Notes under the pieces: generated by a model | Seen by the model: only the letters and a program-made list of their open reading frames with translations | The model's database searches: none | What the model was told of the DNA's origin: nothing | From: Ruminiclostridium hungatei | GTDB taxonomy: Bacteria > Bacillota > Clostridia > Acetivibrionales > DSM-1351 | Reading direction: 5' to 3' | NCBI RefSeq assembly: GCF_002051585.1 | Contig: NZ_MZGX01000025.1 | Span: 1 to 64,000 of the forward strand | Length of the DNA stretch: 64,000 bases | Shown here: positions 44,164 through 52,252 of the stretch, in pieces | Numbering within the stretch: position 1 is the first letter of the stretch | How the letters are laid out: each line of letters begins with the position of its first letter | Position numbers and translations under genes: made by a program

Positions 44164-44853
44164 GTGGACGTAATAGACGCTTTGATGCAGGCAGGCTTCA
44201 CCAGACATGAATCAATGCTTTACATGACATTGTGCAAGGAAGGTGAGCTCACCGGCTATGAGGCTTCCAAACTGACCGGAATACCAAGGTCAAACGCATA
44301 TCTGGGGCTTGCAGGACTCTCGGATAAAGGCGGAGCATACAAGATAAACGGTGAGGCTGCCAGATATATTGCTGTCCAGCCCGAAGAACTGGTTCAGAAC
44401 CTGAAGAGGAAATTTTCCGAGATAATGAAGGTTATACAGGAAGAAATACCTCAGTTGAATGCCATGGGAGAAAGCTTTGTAACAATAAACGGCAGGCAGC
44501 AGATGCTGGACAAGATGAAAAATCTGATGAACCAGGCACGTAAAAGGATTTACATCTCCATTTCAAGAGAGCAGTTGGACGAGGTGCTGGAGGAGCTTAT
44601 CCAGGCCAGGGACAAGGGGCTCAAGGTGGTGGTGATAACCTCTGAAAAGCTTGCTATGGAGCGGGTAATCTGCTACTGCAAAAATAAGCGCTTTGAAAGT
44701 GTCAGACTTATTACCGATTCGGAAAATGTTCTGACAGGCCAGCTCGGCGGCACGAATCCCACCTGCCTGTTTTCCAGAAACTCAAACATGGTTGATCTGA
44801 TAAAGGATTCTCTTACCAACGAAATAAAGCTTATAAATATAAATACAAAATAA
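44164..44853 (+). CDS. TrmB family transcriptional regulator
   Basis: This 229-residue protein has an N-terminal winged helix of TrmB type (DALMQAGFTRHESMLYMTLC, LTGYEASKLTGIPRSNAYLG), a short coiled coil, and a C-terminal phospholipase-D-like domain (KRIYISISREQLDEVLEELI, KGLKVVVITSEK) without catalytic HKD motifs. TrmB regulators sense sugars or other metabolites. The start is a GTG after GGAGGTGC. It is 19 bp from lysA, so the regulator probably responds to the product or substrate of its neighbour's pathway. Confidence 0.88.
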   Translation: MDVIDALMQAGFTRHESMLYMTLCKEGELTGYEASKLTGIPRSNAYLGLAGLSDKGGAYKINGEAARYIAVQPEELVQNLKRKFSEIMKVIQEEIPQLNAMGESFVTINGRQQMLDKMKNLMNQARKRIYISISREQLDEVLEELIQARDKGLKVVVITSEKLAMERVICYCKNKRFESVRLITDSENVLTGQLGGTNPTCLFSRNSNMVDLIKDSLTNEIKLININTK

Positions 44854-44872
44854 ATAAAACGGAGGCTATATT

Positions 44873-46123
44873 ATGACAGAATACTATTCAATAAAAATGA
44901 ACTTTTTTGGAAATTCAGACCCTGAAAAGCTTGTAAAGGAATTTGGGAGCCCTTTGTATGTTTATAATGAAAAGATTTTAAGGCAGAAGTGCAGGGATAT
45001 GAAAAATCTTGTTGATTACCCCTTCTTTATTCCTAATTACTCTATAAAGGCGAATTCAAACCTCAATATAATTAAAACCGTCAGGGAGGAAGGCTTAAGG
45101 GCTGATGCCATGTCGGCAGGAGAAATACAGCTTCTGCTGCATGCGGGATACAAGCCTGAAGAGCTGTTTTTTGTCCCCAACAATGTATCCGAGGCGGAGC
45201 TCAAATATGCTGTTGACAACGGCGTGCTCGTAAGTGTGGATTCACTGTCACAGCTTGAGCTCCTGGGTAAGCTCAACAGGGGAGGTAAGGCGGCCGTGAG
45301 ATTTAATCCCGGCGTGGGCGCAGGACACCACGAAAAGGTGGTAACCGCCGGAAAAAAGACCAAATTCGGAGTTAATACCGACTGTGTTTCACAGGTTAAG
45401 GAAATAGCAAAAAAATATGATCTGAGGATTTGCGGAATCAACCAGCACATAGGCTCACTGTTTATGGAGGGGGATTCCTATATTGAAGGTGTGAAATCCA
45501 TTCTCGCAGTTGCAGAACAGTTTGAGGATATAGACTTTGTCGATATGGGCGGCGGCTTTGGAATTCCTTACAGAAAGCAGGAGGGTCAGGAAGCCCTTGA
45601 TCTGGCAAGCTTCAGGGAAAAGTTGACTGCCGTGCTGGTGCAGTGGACTGAGAAATACGGTAAGAAGATACTGTTCAAATCGGAGCCCGGGCGGTATATA
45701 GTGGCTGAGAGCGGTATCCTGCTGGGAACCGTATATGCAACCAAAAACAATTATGGAAACAGATATGTGGGAACCGATTTGGGCTTCAATGTTCTTGCCA
45801 GACCGGTTATGTATGATTCCCATCATGACATTGAGGTTTATAGAAACGGCAAGCCTCAGAACCAGGGAGCCACTGAGGAGGTTACCGTAGTGGGAAACAT
45901 TTGTGAAAGCGGAGACATTATTGCCAAGCACAGGACTCTTCCGGCAGTGGAAGAAGGGGATATACTGGGGATAATGGATGCAGGCGCCTATGGTTTTGCC
46001 ATGAGCTCCAACTACAATATGAGGCTGCGCCCGGCCGAGGTCATGATAAAAGAAAATGGGGAAGCTGTACTTATAAGGCGCAGAGATACTTTTGAGGATA
46101 TTATTGCACCCTTTAACATATAA
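44873..46123 (+). CDS. lysA: Diaminopimelate decarboxylase
   Basis: The 416-residue PLP enzyme makes L-lysine from meso-diaminopimelate. The PLP lysine is in PNYSIKANSNLNI (about 59). HIGS (in NQHIGSLFMEGDS), the glycine loop DMGGGFGIPYRKQ, the substrate arginine in SEPGRYIVAESG and the catalytic Cys in NICESGDIIAKH are all present. This is the fold III alanine-racemase-like family. The neighbouring trmB suggests regulated expression. A related decarboxylase of another diamino acid is possible but less likely. Confidence 0.92.
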   Translation: MTEYYSIKMNFFGNSDPEKLVKEFGSPLYVYNEKILRQKCRDMKNLVDYPFFIPNYSIKANSNLNIIKTVREEGLRADAMSAGEIQLLLHAGYKPEELFFVPNNVSEAELKYAVDNGVLVSVDSLSQLELLGKLNRGGKAAVRFNPGVGAGHHEKVVTAGKKTKFGVNTDCVSQVKEIAKKYDLRICGINQHIGSLFMEGDSYIEGVKSILAVAEQFEDIDFVDMGGGFGIPYRKQEGQEALDLASFREKLTAVLVQWTEKYGKKILFKSEPGRYIVAESGILLGTVYATKNNYGNRYVGTDLGFNVLARPVMYDSHHDIEVYRNGKPQNQGATEEVTVVGNICESGDIIAKHRTLPAVEEGDILGIMDAGAYGFAMSSNYNMRLRPAEVMIKENGEAVLIRRRDTFEDIIAPFNI

Positions 46124-46271
46124 CTGAAAGACCGGCGGCGTATACCCGGGATTTTTAAGGGAAACTATCCGTGTCACAATTCCGGTAGAAAACTGGAACT
46201 AAATTTATTATATTGCCATAGTATGTAATGATATCCTATTAACTGACTTGAAATTATTTAGGAGGCAATAT

Positions 46272-46517
46272 ATGAGGGGATCTGTCTTGGATAATCTGAC
46301 CTGGGAGGGAAACAGCAAAAAAATGTTTAAGCTGGTTTTGGATGCTGTTCCTTCAATATTCCTTGGATTAGTTAAACATGAAATTCAGGATTGGCTGGTT
46401 AAAAACCAGGTTACAGTGGTAACTGAGGAATTATGTCTGAAAATGTTTAAAGAGAAAGCTCCAAAAGGTATGATAGAAAAATTAACTCCAAAACTTGAGA
46501 GCTTAAAAACCAAATAG
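46272..46517 (+). CDS. Small free-standing PCP_red-like protein
   Basis: The 81-residue protein starts at an ATG with AGGAGG seven bases upstream; a longer frame from 46248 would include that site. The core LTWEGNSKKMFKLVLDAVP, LGLVKHEIQDWLVKNQ and VTVVTEELCLKMFKEK follows the pattern of the PCP_red domain (W-x-x-E/A...L...P-x-x-x-x...V...I-E...A...G...IT-x-x-x-x). That domain forms the C-terminal tail of light-independent protochlorophyllide reductase subunit B and is also found alone in non-photosynthetic bacteria. No cofactor ligand is evident. The role is unknown. It sits between lysA and the serA terminator. Confidence 0.65.
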   Translation: MRGSVLDNLTWEGNSKKMFKLVLDAVPSIFLGLVKHEIQDWLVKNQVTVVTEELCLKMFKEKAPKGMIEKLTPKLESLKTK

Positions 46518-46521
46518 ATAA

Positions 46522-46562
46522 AAAACAGTGAGTGCGGGAATCCCGCACTCACTGTTTTTTGT
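46522..46562. terminator. Strong bidirectional terminator
   Basis: AAAACAGTGAGTGCGGGA pairs with TCCCGCACTCACTGTTTT in a near-perfect hairpin flanked by A and T runs. It serves the PCP_red-like gene and the convergent serA gene. Confidence 0.95.
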
Positions 46563-46590
46563 ATGGGTATTACTGATTGCCTGTCTGAAA

Positions 46591-47763
46591 TTACTTTCCG
46601 GATATGACCCTTACTGTCTTAACCCCGTCTATGGCTCTTATCCTGTCTATGACCTCCTCGTTCAGATCACCTTCAATGTCGATTACATTGTAGCCGATTG
46701 TATCCTTGTGACGGGTCAGCATATCTGCAATATTTATTTTGTTTGCGGCAAGTATGGTGGTCATCTGGCCTATCATATTGGGAATATTGCGATGAACGGT
46801 AATAATCCTGGTCTTGTCCGTGGGCAGCATGTCACAGTCGGGGAAGTTGACCGAATTTTTGATCATGCCGGTTTCCAGGTAATCCTTCAACTGGTTTGCT
46901 GCCATGATAGCGCAATTTTCCTCTGATTCAGGGGTGGAGGCACCAAGGTGGGGGATTGCTATTATTTCCTCCACACCAAGGAGTTCTTCCTCGGGGAAGT
47001 CGGTTACATAGCAGGCAACCGTTCCGTTGCCGATTGCTTCCAGTAAATCCTGGTTTGATACCAGTCCTCCTCTTGCAAGGTTTATTATTCTGACACCCTT
47101 TTTCATTATTTCGAATTTTTCCTTGTCAAGGGTATTTTTTGTCTCTTTGGTCAAAGGTACATGAATGGTGATGTAATCGCAGGTTGACAGCAGATGCTCC
47201 AGACTGTTTGCCCTTATAACCGAGCTTGACAGCCCCCAGGCAGCCTTTACGGAAATATAGGGGTCGTAGCCCATAACCTCCATACCTAGAGATATGCAGT
47301 CGTTAGCCACCATAACTCCGATGGCACCAAGACCTATAACACCGATTTTCTTGCTCTTGATTTCAGGACCTTCAAACTGTGACTTGCCCTTTTCCACCAG
47401 CTTGGGTATTTCATCGCCCTTGCCCTTTAAGGTCTGCACCCATTCCATGCCTTTTGTAATCTTACGTGATGAAAGCAGGAGGGCGGCTATAACCAGCTCC
47501 TTGACTCCTGTTGAATTCGCGCCGGGAGTGTTGAAGACAACTATGCCTTTTTCAGTGCATTTTTCTATGGGAATATTGTTCACTCCTGCACCGGCTCTTG
47601 CAATGGCCTTGAGATTTTTGGGCAGTTCCGTCTCCAGCATATTTGCACTTCTGACAAGTATGCCGTCGGGATTGGCCTCTTCAGTCGAAATATCATAGTT
47701 TTCCTTTGGCAGCAGTTCAAGCCCGCAGTTGGCTATCTTATTCAACATTTGTATTTTATACAT
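46591..47763 (-). CDS. serA: D-3-phosphoglycerate dehydrogenase with ACT domain
   Basis: The 390-residue enzyme catalyses the first step of serine synthesis. The NAD-binding motif is IGVIGLGAIGVMVANDC; RGGLV and the catalytic His of IAIPHLGASTPESEE are present. The C-terminal ACT domain (about 320-388: ITVHRNIPNMIGQMTTILAA) is the usual site for serine feedback. The length fits the short type without the intervening ASB domain. It follows serC by 22 bp and shares the glycine riboswitch leader. Confidence 0.95.
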   Translation of the reverse strand: MYKIQMLNKIANCGLELLPKENYDISTEEANPDGILVRSANMLETELPKNLKAIARAGAGVNNIPIEKCTEKGIVVFNTPGANSTGVKELVIAALLLSSRKITKGMEWVQTLKGKGDEIPKLVEKGKSQFEGPEIKSKKIGVIGLGAIGVMVANDCISLGMEVMGYDPYISVKAAWGLSSSVIRANSLEHLLSTCDYITIHVPLTKETKNTLDKEKFEIMKKGVRIINLARGGLVSNQDLLEAIGNGTVACYVTDFPEEELLGVEEIIAIPHLGASTPESEENCAIMAANQLKDYLETGMIKNSVNFPDCDMLPTDKTRIITVHRNIPNMIGQMTTILAANKINIADMLTRHKDTIGYNVIDIEGDLNEEVIDRIRAIDGVKTVRVISGK

Positions 47764-47785
47764 ACTGATTCATCCTTTCAGGTAT

Positions 47786-48862
47786 CTATTTATTTTCAAG
47801 CTCGAATTTCTTCATAAAGTCAACAAGCTTAATTACACCTTCAACAGGCATTGCGTTATAAATGCTCGCTCTCATGCCTCCTATGAGACGGTGTCCCCGG
47901 AGGGTGCAGAGACCTGCCTGTTCAGCTTCCTTTATGAACTTTTCATTCAATTCGTCGGTGGGAGCAGTAAAGGGCACGTTCATTAATGAGCGGTCCTTCC
48001 TGTTTACCTTGTTTAGGAACATTTTTGATTCGTCAAGAAAATTATAAAGTATGGCGGCCTTTTCATTATTGATTTTTTCAATGGTCTTAACGCCGCCCAT
48101 ATCATCAAGCCACTTGAACACCAGTCCTGCAACATAAATGCTGTAGCAGGGCGGAGTGTTGTAAAGGGATTTTTCCTTGGCATGGGTTTCGTATCTCAGC
48201 ATGGTTGGTGTATTTTCAAGGTGCTTGCCTATGAGGTCGGTTTTTACAATAACTATGGTAAGTCCGGCAGGACCCAGGTTTTTCTGCGCTCCGGCATATA
48301 TGAGCCCGAATTTGTTCACATCCATCTCCCTGGACATTATCTCACTGGACATGTCGGCCACGAGAGGTACGTTTCCGGTGTCGGGGAAGGTTACAAAACG
48401 GGTTCCCTCAAGGGTGTTGTTGCTGGTAATGTGAACGTAGTCAACCTCCTGGGAAAGATTGTACTCTTCGGGAATATATGTGAAATTGGAATCTTCTGAA
48501 GAAGCCGCCACATTTGCGGCACCAAAGAGCTTTGCTTCAGAAATCGCCTTTTTTGACCAGTTTCCCGTATTTATGAAATCAGCCTTTTTATATTTGCTGA
48601 AAAGGTTCATGGGAATCATGGAAAACTGAGTGGAAGCACCGCCCTGAACAAATAATATCGAATATGAATCATCAATTTTCATCAGCTTGCGCAGAAGGCT
48701 TTCAGCATTTTCAATTATGGAAGTGTACGCTTTTGACCTGTGACTCATTTCCATCACAGACATTCCTGTACCATTGTAATTTAACATTTCTTCAGCAGCC
48801 TTTGCCAAAACAGATTCCGGCAGAATAGAAGGACCTGCAGAAAAGTTATAAACTCTGTTCAT
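47786..48862 (-). CDS. serC: Phosphoserine aminotransferase
   Basis: The 358-residue PLP enzyme converts 3-phosphohydroxypyruvate and glutamate to phosphoserine. The start MNRVYNFSAGPSILPESVL, the region LFVQGGASTQFSMIPMNL and the PLP lysine in IYAGAQKNLGPAGLTIVIV are diagnostic. It is the first gene of the serCA operon and lies just downstream of a riboswitch expression platform. AAAAAAGGAG precedes the ATG. Confidence 0.96.
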   Translation of the reverse strand: MNRVYNFSAGPSILPESVLAKAAEEMLNYNGTGMSVMEMSHRSKAYTSIIENAESLLRKLMKIDDSYSILFVQGGASTQFSMIPMNLFSKYKKADFINTGNWSKKAISEAKLFGAANVAASSEDSNFTYIPEEYNLSQEVDYVHITSNNTLEGTRFVTFPDTGNVPLVADMSSEIMSREMDVNKFGLIYAGAQKNLGPAGLTIVIVKTDLIGKHLENTPTMLRYETHAKEKSLYNTPPCYSIYVAGLVFKWLDDMGGVKTIEKINNEKAAILYNFLDESKMFLNKVNRKDRSLMNVPFTAPTDELNEKFIKEAEQAGLCTLRGHRLIGGMRASIYNAMPVEGVIKLVDFMKKFELENK

Positions 48863-48884
48863 ATAAACACTCCTTTTTTAGTTA

Positions 48885-48922
48885 TATAAAATATATAAAG
48901 GCCAAATCTGTATGATTTGACC
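48885..48922 (-). terminator. Intrinsic terminator between the glycine riboswitch and serC
   Basis: On the minus strand GGTCAAAT (48922-48915) pairs with ATTTGGCC (48907-48900; one G-U pair), followed by TTTATATATTTT. It lies between aptamer and gene, as expected for the expression platform. Confidence 0.7.
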
Positions 48923-48974
48923 TATGGAACAAGAAAGCAAAATAAAACTATATTAAAATAGTTATAAATTTATA

Positions 48975-49150
48975 CTCTGTCCTTTTGCCTGAGAGATTGA
49001 CGGCATCAAACTCACCGTATTGCCCCTTCGGCGCCAACATTGGTCTCTCCAGAGATCCGTCCTGATAAAGTCCTTTTTTACCTGAGAGTGCTACTCCTTC
49101 GGTGTCCTTTGCCTTGCAAAGGAACTCTCCTCCATCAATCATCCGGCTCT
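48975..49150 (-). ncRNA. Tandem glycine riboswitch (gcvT-type) upstream of serCA
   Basis: Two aptamers are visible on the minus strand. The first (about 49137-49070) has GGAGAGTTCC, CACCGAAGGAGTAG and CACTCTCAGGTAAAA. The second (about 49065-48975) has GGATCTCTGGAGAGACC, GGCGCCGAAGGGGCAATA and CAATCTCTCAGGCAAAAGGAC. CCGAAGG...GYA and CTCTCAGGYAAAA are the signature elements of the glycine riboswitch. A promoter (49174-49202) and a downstream terminator (48885-48922) complete a leader of about 310 nt. Glycine binding should control transcription of phosphoserine synthesis. The direction (on or off) cannot be read with certainty. Confidence 0.93.
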
Positions 49151-49173
49151 ATTAAATTTTAGATATTACATAT

Positions 49174-49202
49174 ATTATAGTTCTAGATATTGGGAGAGTC
49201 AA
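49174..49202 (-). promoter_or_regulatory. Sigma-A promoter of the riboswitch-serCA operon
   Basis: On the minus strand TTGACT (49202-49197) and TATAAT (49179-49174) are 17 bases apart, just upstream of the first aptamer and directly after the marR gene. Confidence 0.75.
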
Positions 49203-49209
49203 GAAGATA

Positions 49210-49656
49210 TTACTGTATCTTCCCAAGGATTTCGGTCAGCTTGGGCACCAGGGCTTTTAAGGACTCAATATCTTCATTGTTGAGAGAAGATAATTTTTCT
49301 GAAACGGCTTCCACTGTTTCCTGCTTTTTCTGCTTTAAAAAGTTAAAGGATTTCTCTGTGGCTTCAATAATAACTATACGCCTGTCGGAAGGGTCATCAT
49401 ATCTGACGGCATATCCTTCTGTAATCAGATTATCTATAATAGGCGTCATATTTGGTTTTGATATAACCAGCTCATTGGCGATTTTTGACACGGGACTGGG
49501 CCCGTTTGTTGTCAGATAGAATATAACTTTTATATGTGAAGGTGGAACACATAGTCCTTTTAACATGATATTACGATTTATCATTTTATTATTTAATGAT
49601 AGAAAAAGAAAAAACAAGCTATTTGATATTTCAATTAAAGCATCCTTGGTAAACAT
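49210..49656 (-). CDS. MarR family transcriptional regulator
   Basis: The 148-residue winged-helix protein has the recognition region GPSPVSKIANELVISKPNMT and the wing GYAVRYDDPSDRRIVIIEAT (DxRxxxv signature). AAAGGAG precedes the ATG at 49656. It is divergent from the two ABC half-exporters, so it is very likely their repressor, sensing a drug or other aromatic ligand. Confidence 0.92.
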   Translation of the reverse strand: MFTKDALIEISNSLFFLFLSLNNKMINRNIMLKGLCVPPSHIKVIFYLTTNGPSPVSKIANELVISKPNMTPIIDNLITEGYAVRYDDPSDRRIVIIEATEKSFNFLKQKKQETVEAVSEKLSSLNNEDIESLKALVPKLTEILGKIQ

Positions 49657-49753
49657 ATCTGAAACTCCTTTTATCATATTTAAAAAAATCATATATTTTT
49701 AACAAGACTTAATAAAATATTAAGCGTATATTATAGATGGTCTCTGTATAATC

Positions 49754-49816
49754 GTTTGATTGGCAATACTAAAAGTATGGTAATCAAACCCGAACTATCG
49801 ATTTTAAGTTGATAGT
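49754..49816. promoter_or_regulatory. Two inverted repeats in the marR-ABC divergent region
   Basis: The first hairpin joins GTTTGATT (49754-49761) with AATCAAAC (49782-49789) and has an inner ATACT/AGTAT stem. The second joins ACTATC (49794-49799) with GATAGT (49811-49816). They lie midway between the two divergent genes, upstream of the ABC promoter. They may be operators or leader structures. Confidence 0.45.
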
Positions 49817-49867
49817 AATTGACTTTATTATACACTATTTATAATAATTATACAATCAAAATTATTA

Positions 49868-49896
49868 TTGACATATAATAGTTATGTATTTATAAT
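49868..49896 (+). promoter_or_regulatory. Consensus sigma-A promoter of the ABC exporter operon
   Basis: TTGACA (49868-49873) and TATAAT (49891-49896) are separated by 17 bases. The -10 is part of the 10-bp palindrome TATAATTATA (49891-49900), and the palindrome TATAATAATTATA (49840-49852) lies upstream; both are candidate MarR sites. Confidence 0.8.
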
Positions 49897-49993
49897 TATA
49901 TCGAGTTACTGAAAATTATTGGTCTTTGACTTGAATTGATATATTTGGGCCGGACTACAAAATTTGCTGCTTTAGAAAAGAAAGGAGTAATAC

Positions 49994-52252
49994 ATGGGTA
50001 AAATATTGAAACATCTGAAACCGCATATTTTTGCCATTATTGGCATAGTAGCCTTTTTACTTGTGCAGGCGGTATGCGACCTGTCACTTCCAGACTATAT
50101 GTCCAATATTGTAAATGTAGGTATTCAACAAAAAGGTATTGAAAATGCAGTTCCGGATTTGATCAGAAAAGGCGAGATGGATAAGCTGACCTTTTTCATG
50201 ACAGCGGAGGATAAAAAGTTTGTACTGGATAACTACACACTGCTTGAAAAATCAAAGATATCTCAGAAGGATTCGGACAAGTACTCAAAGAATTATCCTG
50301 AAATAAAAGACAACGATGTCTATAAACTAAATGATATAACTGAAGAGACCACGGATTTGCTGATAAAGACTTTAAGCAAACCCGAGCTTGTAGTTTATCT
50401 GATGGAAGCAAAAGACGGTGCCTCTGAATTCCAAATGGACGGCAAGGGAGACAATGGAAAGCTCCTGCAGGGACTTTCACAGCTTCCTGAAGGTACAGAT
50501 CCCTTTGAATTTTTTGCAAAGCTGCCGGAAGAACAGCTTAAGGCAATACGGAGTGAAATCGACAAGGGTTTTGAAGCACTGCCCGACAGCATCATAAGCC
50601 AGGGCGCAGTAGTGTATGTCAAGGCCGAATATGAGGCTTTGGGCAGAGATACGGGCAAAATGCAGTCGGATTTCATAATCCTGTCCGGTCTCAAAATGCT
50701 GGGAGTTGCACTTATAGGTATGGCGGCTTCCGTTATTGTGGGCCTGTGGGCTGCCAGAGTATCGGCAGGTCTTGGCAGAAGCCTCAGAAGGAATGTGTTC
50801 GAGAATGTTGTTGACTTCTCAAACACCGAGTTTGACAAATTTTCAACTTCTTCTCTTATAACCAGATGTACCAATGATATCCAGCAGGTGCAGATGTTTA
50901 TGGTAATGTTCCTGAGACTGGTATTCTATGCTCCGATACTTGGAGTGGGAGGCTTCCTGAAGGCAATGCATACCGACACCTCCATGTCCTGGGTTATCGG
51001 TGTTTCGGTGCTGGCCATACTCAGCCTTGTGCTGGTGATGTTTGCAGTAGCTATTCCCAAGTTCAGGAGTATACAGAAGCTCATTGACAAGCTCAACCTG
51101 GTTACACGTGAATCCTTGACGGGTATGCTGGTTATCAGGGCATTCGGCACCCAGAAAAAGGAAGAGGAGAAATTTGAAAAGGCAAATGCCGACCTGACAA
51201 ATACAAACCTGTTTGTAAGCAGGATTATGACAGCCATGTTCCCCATGATGATGCTTATATTGAATGGAGTGGTACTGCTCATAGTCTGGGTAGGCTCACA
51301 CCAGGTGGATATGGGAAACATGCAGGTAGGAAACATGATGGCATTTATGCAGTATGCAATGCAGATAATATTTGCCTTCCTTATGATTTCAATGGTTTCA
51401 ATCACACTGCCCCGTGCGTCGGTATCCATTAACCGTATAGCCGAGGTAATCAATACAAAGCCCTCCATTCTGGACCCCAAAAGCAGTAAGGAATTTGACG
51501 GAAGCCTTAAGGGCACTGTGGAATTCAGGGATGTTGGCTTTAAATACCCGGGGGCGGAAGACGAAGTACTTTCAAATATAAACTTTGCTGCAAAGCCGGG
51601 AGAAACAGTGGCCTTCATAGGCAGTACCGGAAGCGGAAAGTCCACACTTATAAATCTTATACCCCGTTTCTATGATGTCACCTCCGGTCAGATTCTGCTG
51701 GACGGTGCAGACATAAGGGAAGTGCCGCAGAAGGAGCTGAGGGAAAAGATAGGCTACGTGCCGCAGAAGGGCATACTGTTCTCAGGTACCATTGAAAGCA
51801 ACCTGAAGTACGGTTTGGAGTCGGCAACCCAGGAGGATCTGGAGCTTGCTGCGGATATAGCCCAGGCTACGGAATTTATAAGCGGAAAAGATGAGGGCTA
51901 CGGGACTGAAATAGCCCAGGGGGGTACAAACGTATCCGGCGGTCAGAAGCAGAGACTTTCTATTGCCAGGGCCCTGGTCAAAAAGCCTGAGATATTCATT
52001 TTCGACGACAGCTTCTCGGCCCTTGACTACAAGACTGACGCAGCCCTCAGAAAGGCCCTGAAGACAAAGACCCGGGGTGCAACAGTATTAATAGTGGCTC
52101 AGAGAATAAGCACGGTTATGAATGCAGATAAAATCCTGGTTCTGGATGAAGGCAGGGTTGTGGGAATGGGTACCCATAAGGAACTGCTTGCGAATTGCGA
52201 GGTATACCAGCAGATAGCTCTATCGCAGCTCTCAAAGGAGGAATTGGCATGA
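49994..52252 (+). CDS. Heterodimeric ABC exporter half 1 (degenerate catalytic site)
   Basis: This 752-residue exporter half has six membrane helices and a C-terminal ATPase. Between TM1 (HIFAIIGIVAFLLVQAVCDL) and TM2 lies a hydrophilic insertion of about 190 residues (about 35-225), far larger than the usual short loop and predicted outside the cell. The ATPase has Walker A GSTGSGKST (about 543), signature NVSGGQKQRLSIAR and Walker B IFIFDDSFSALD. Asp replaces the catalytic Glu, the mark of the degenerate site in heterodimeric exporters such as BmrCD and TmrAB. It overlaps the partner gene by four bases. Confidence 0.93.
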   Translation: MGKILKHLKPHIFAIIGIVAFLLVQAVCDLSLPDYMSNIVNVGIQQKGIENAVPDLIRKGEMDKLTFFMTAEDKKFVLDNYTLLEKSKISQKDSDKYSKNYPEIKDNDVYKLNDITEETTDLLIKTLSKPELVVYLMEAKDGASEFQMDGKGDNGKLLQGLSQLPEGTDPFEFFAKLPEEQLKAIRSEIDKGFEALPDSIISQGAVVYVKAEYEALGRDTGKMQSDFIILSGLKMLGVALIGMAASVIVGLWAARVSAGLGRSLRRNVFENVVDFSNTEFDKFSTSSLITRCTNDIQQVQMFMVMFLRLVFYAPILGVGGFLKAMHTDTSMSWVIGVSVLAILSLVLVMFAVAIPKFRSIQKLIDKLNLVTRESLTGMLVIRAFGTQKKEEEKFEKANADLTNTNLFVSRIMTAMFPMMMLILNGVVLLIVWVGSHQVDMGNMQVGNMMAFMQYAMQIIFAFLMISMVSITLPRASVSINRIAEVINTKPSILDPKSSKEFDGSLKGTVEFRDVGFKYPGAEDEVLSNINFAAKPGETVAFIGSTGSGKSTLINLIPRFYDVTSGQILLDGADIREVPQKELREKIGYVPQKGILFSGTIESNLKYGLESATQEDLELAADIAQATEFISGKDEGYGTEIAQGGTNVSGGQKQRLSIARALVKKPEIFIFDDSFSALDYKTDAALRKALKTKTRGATVLIVAQRISTVMNADKILVLDEGRVVGMGTHKELLANCEVYQQIALSQLSKEELA

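Noticed and set aside
46272-46517. Evidence of chlorophyll synthesis
   Set aside because: Only an isolated tail-type domain is present; no reductase subunits or photosynthesis genes are seen.
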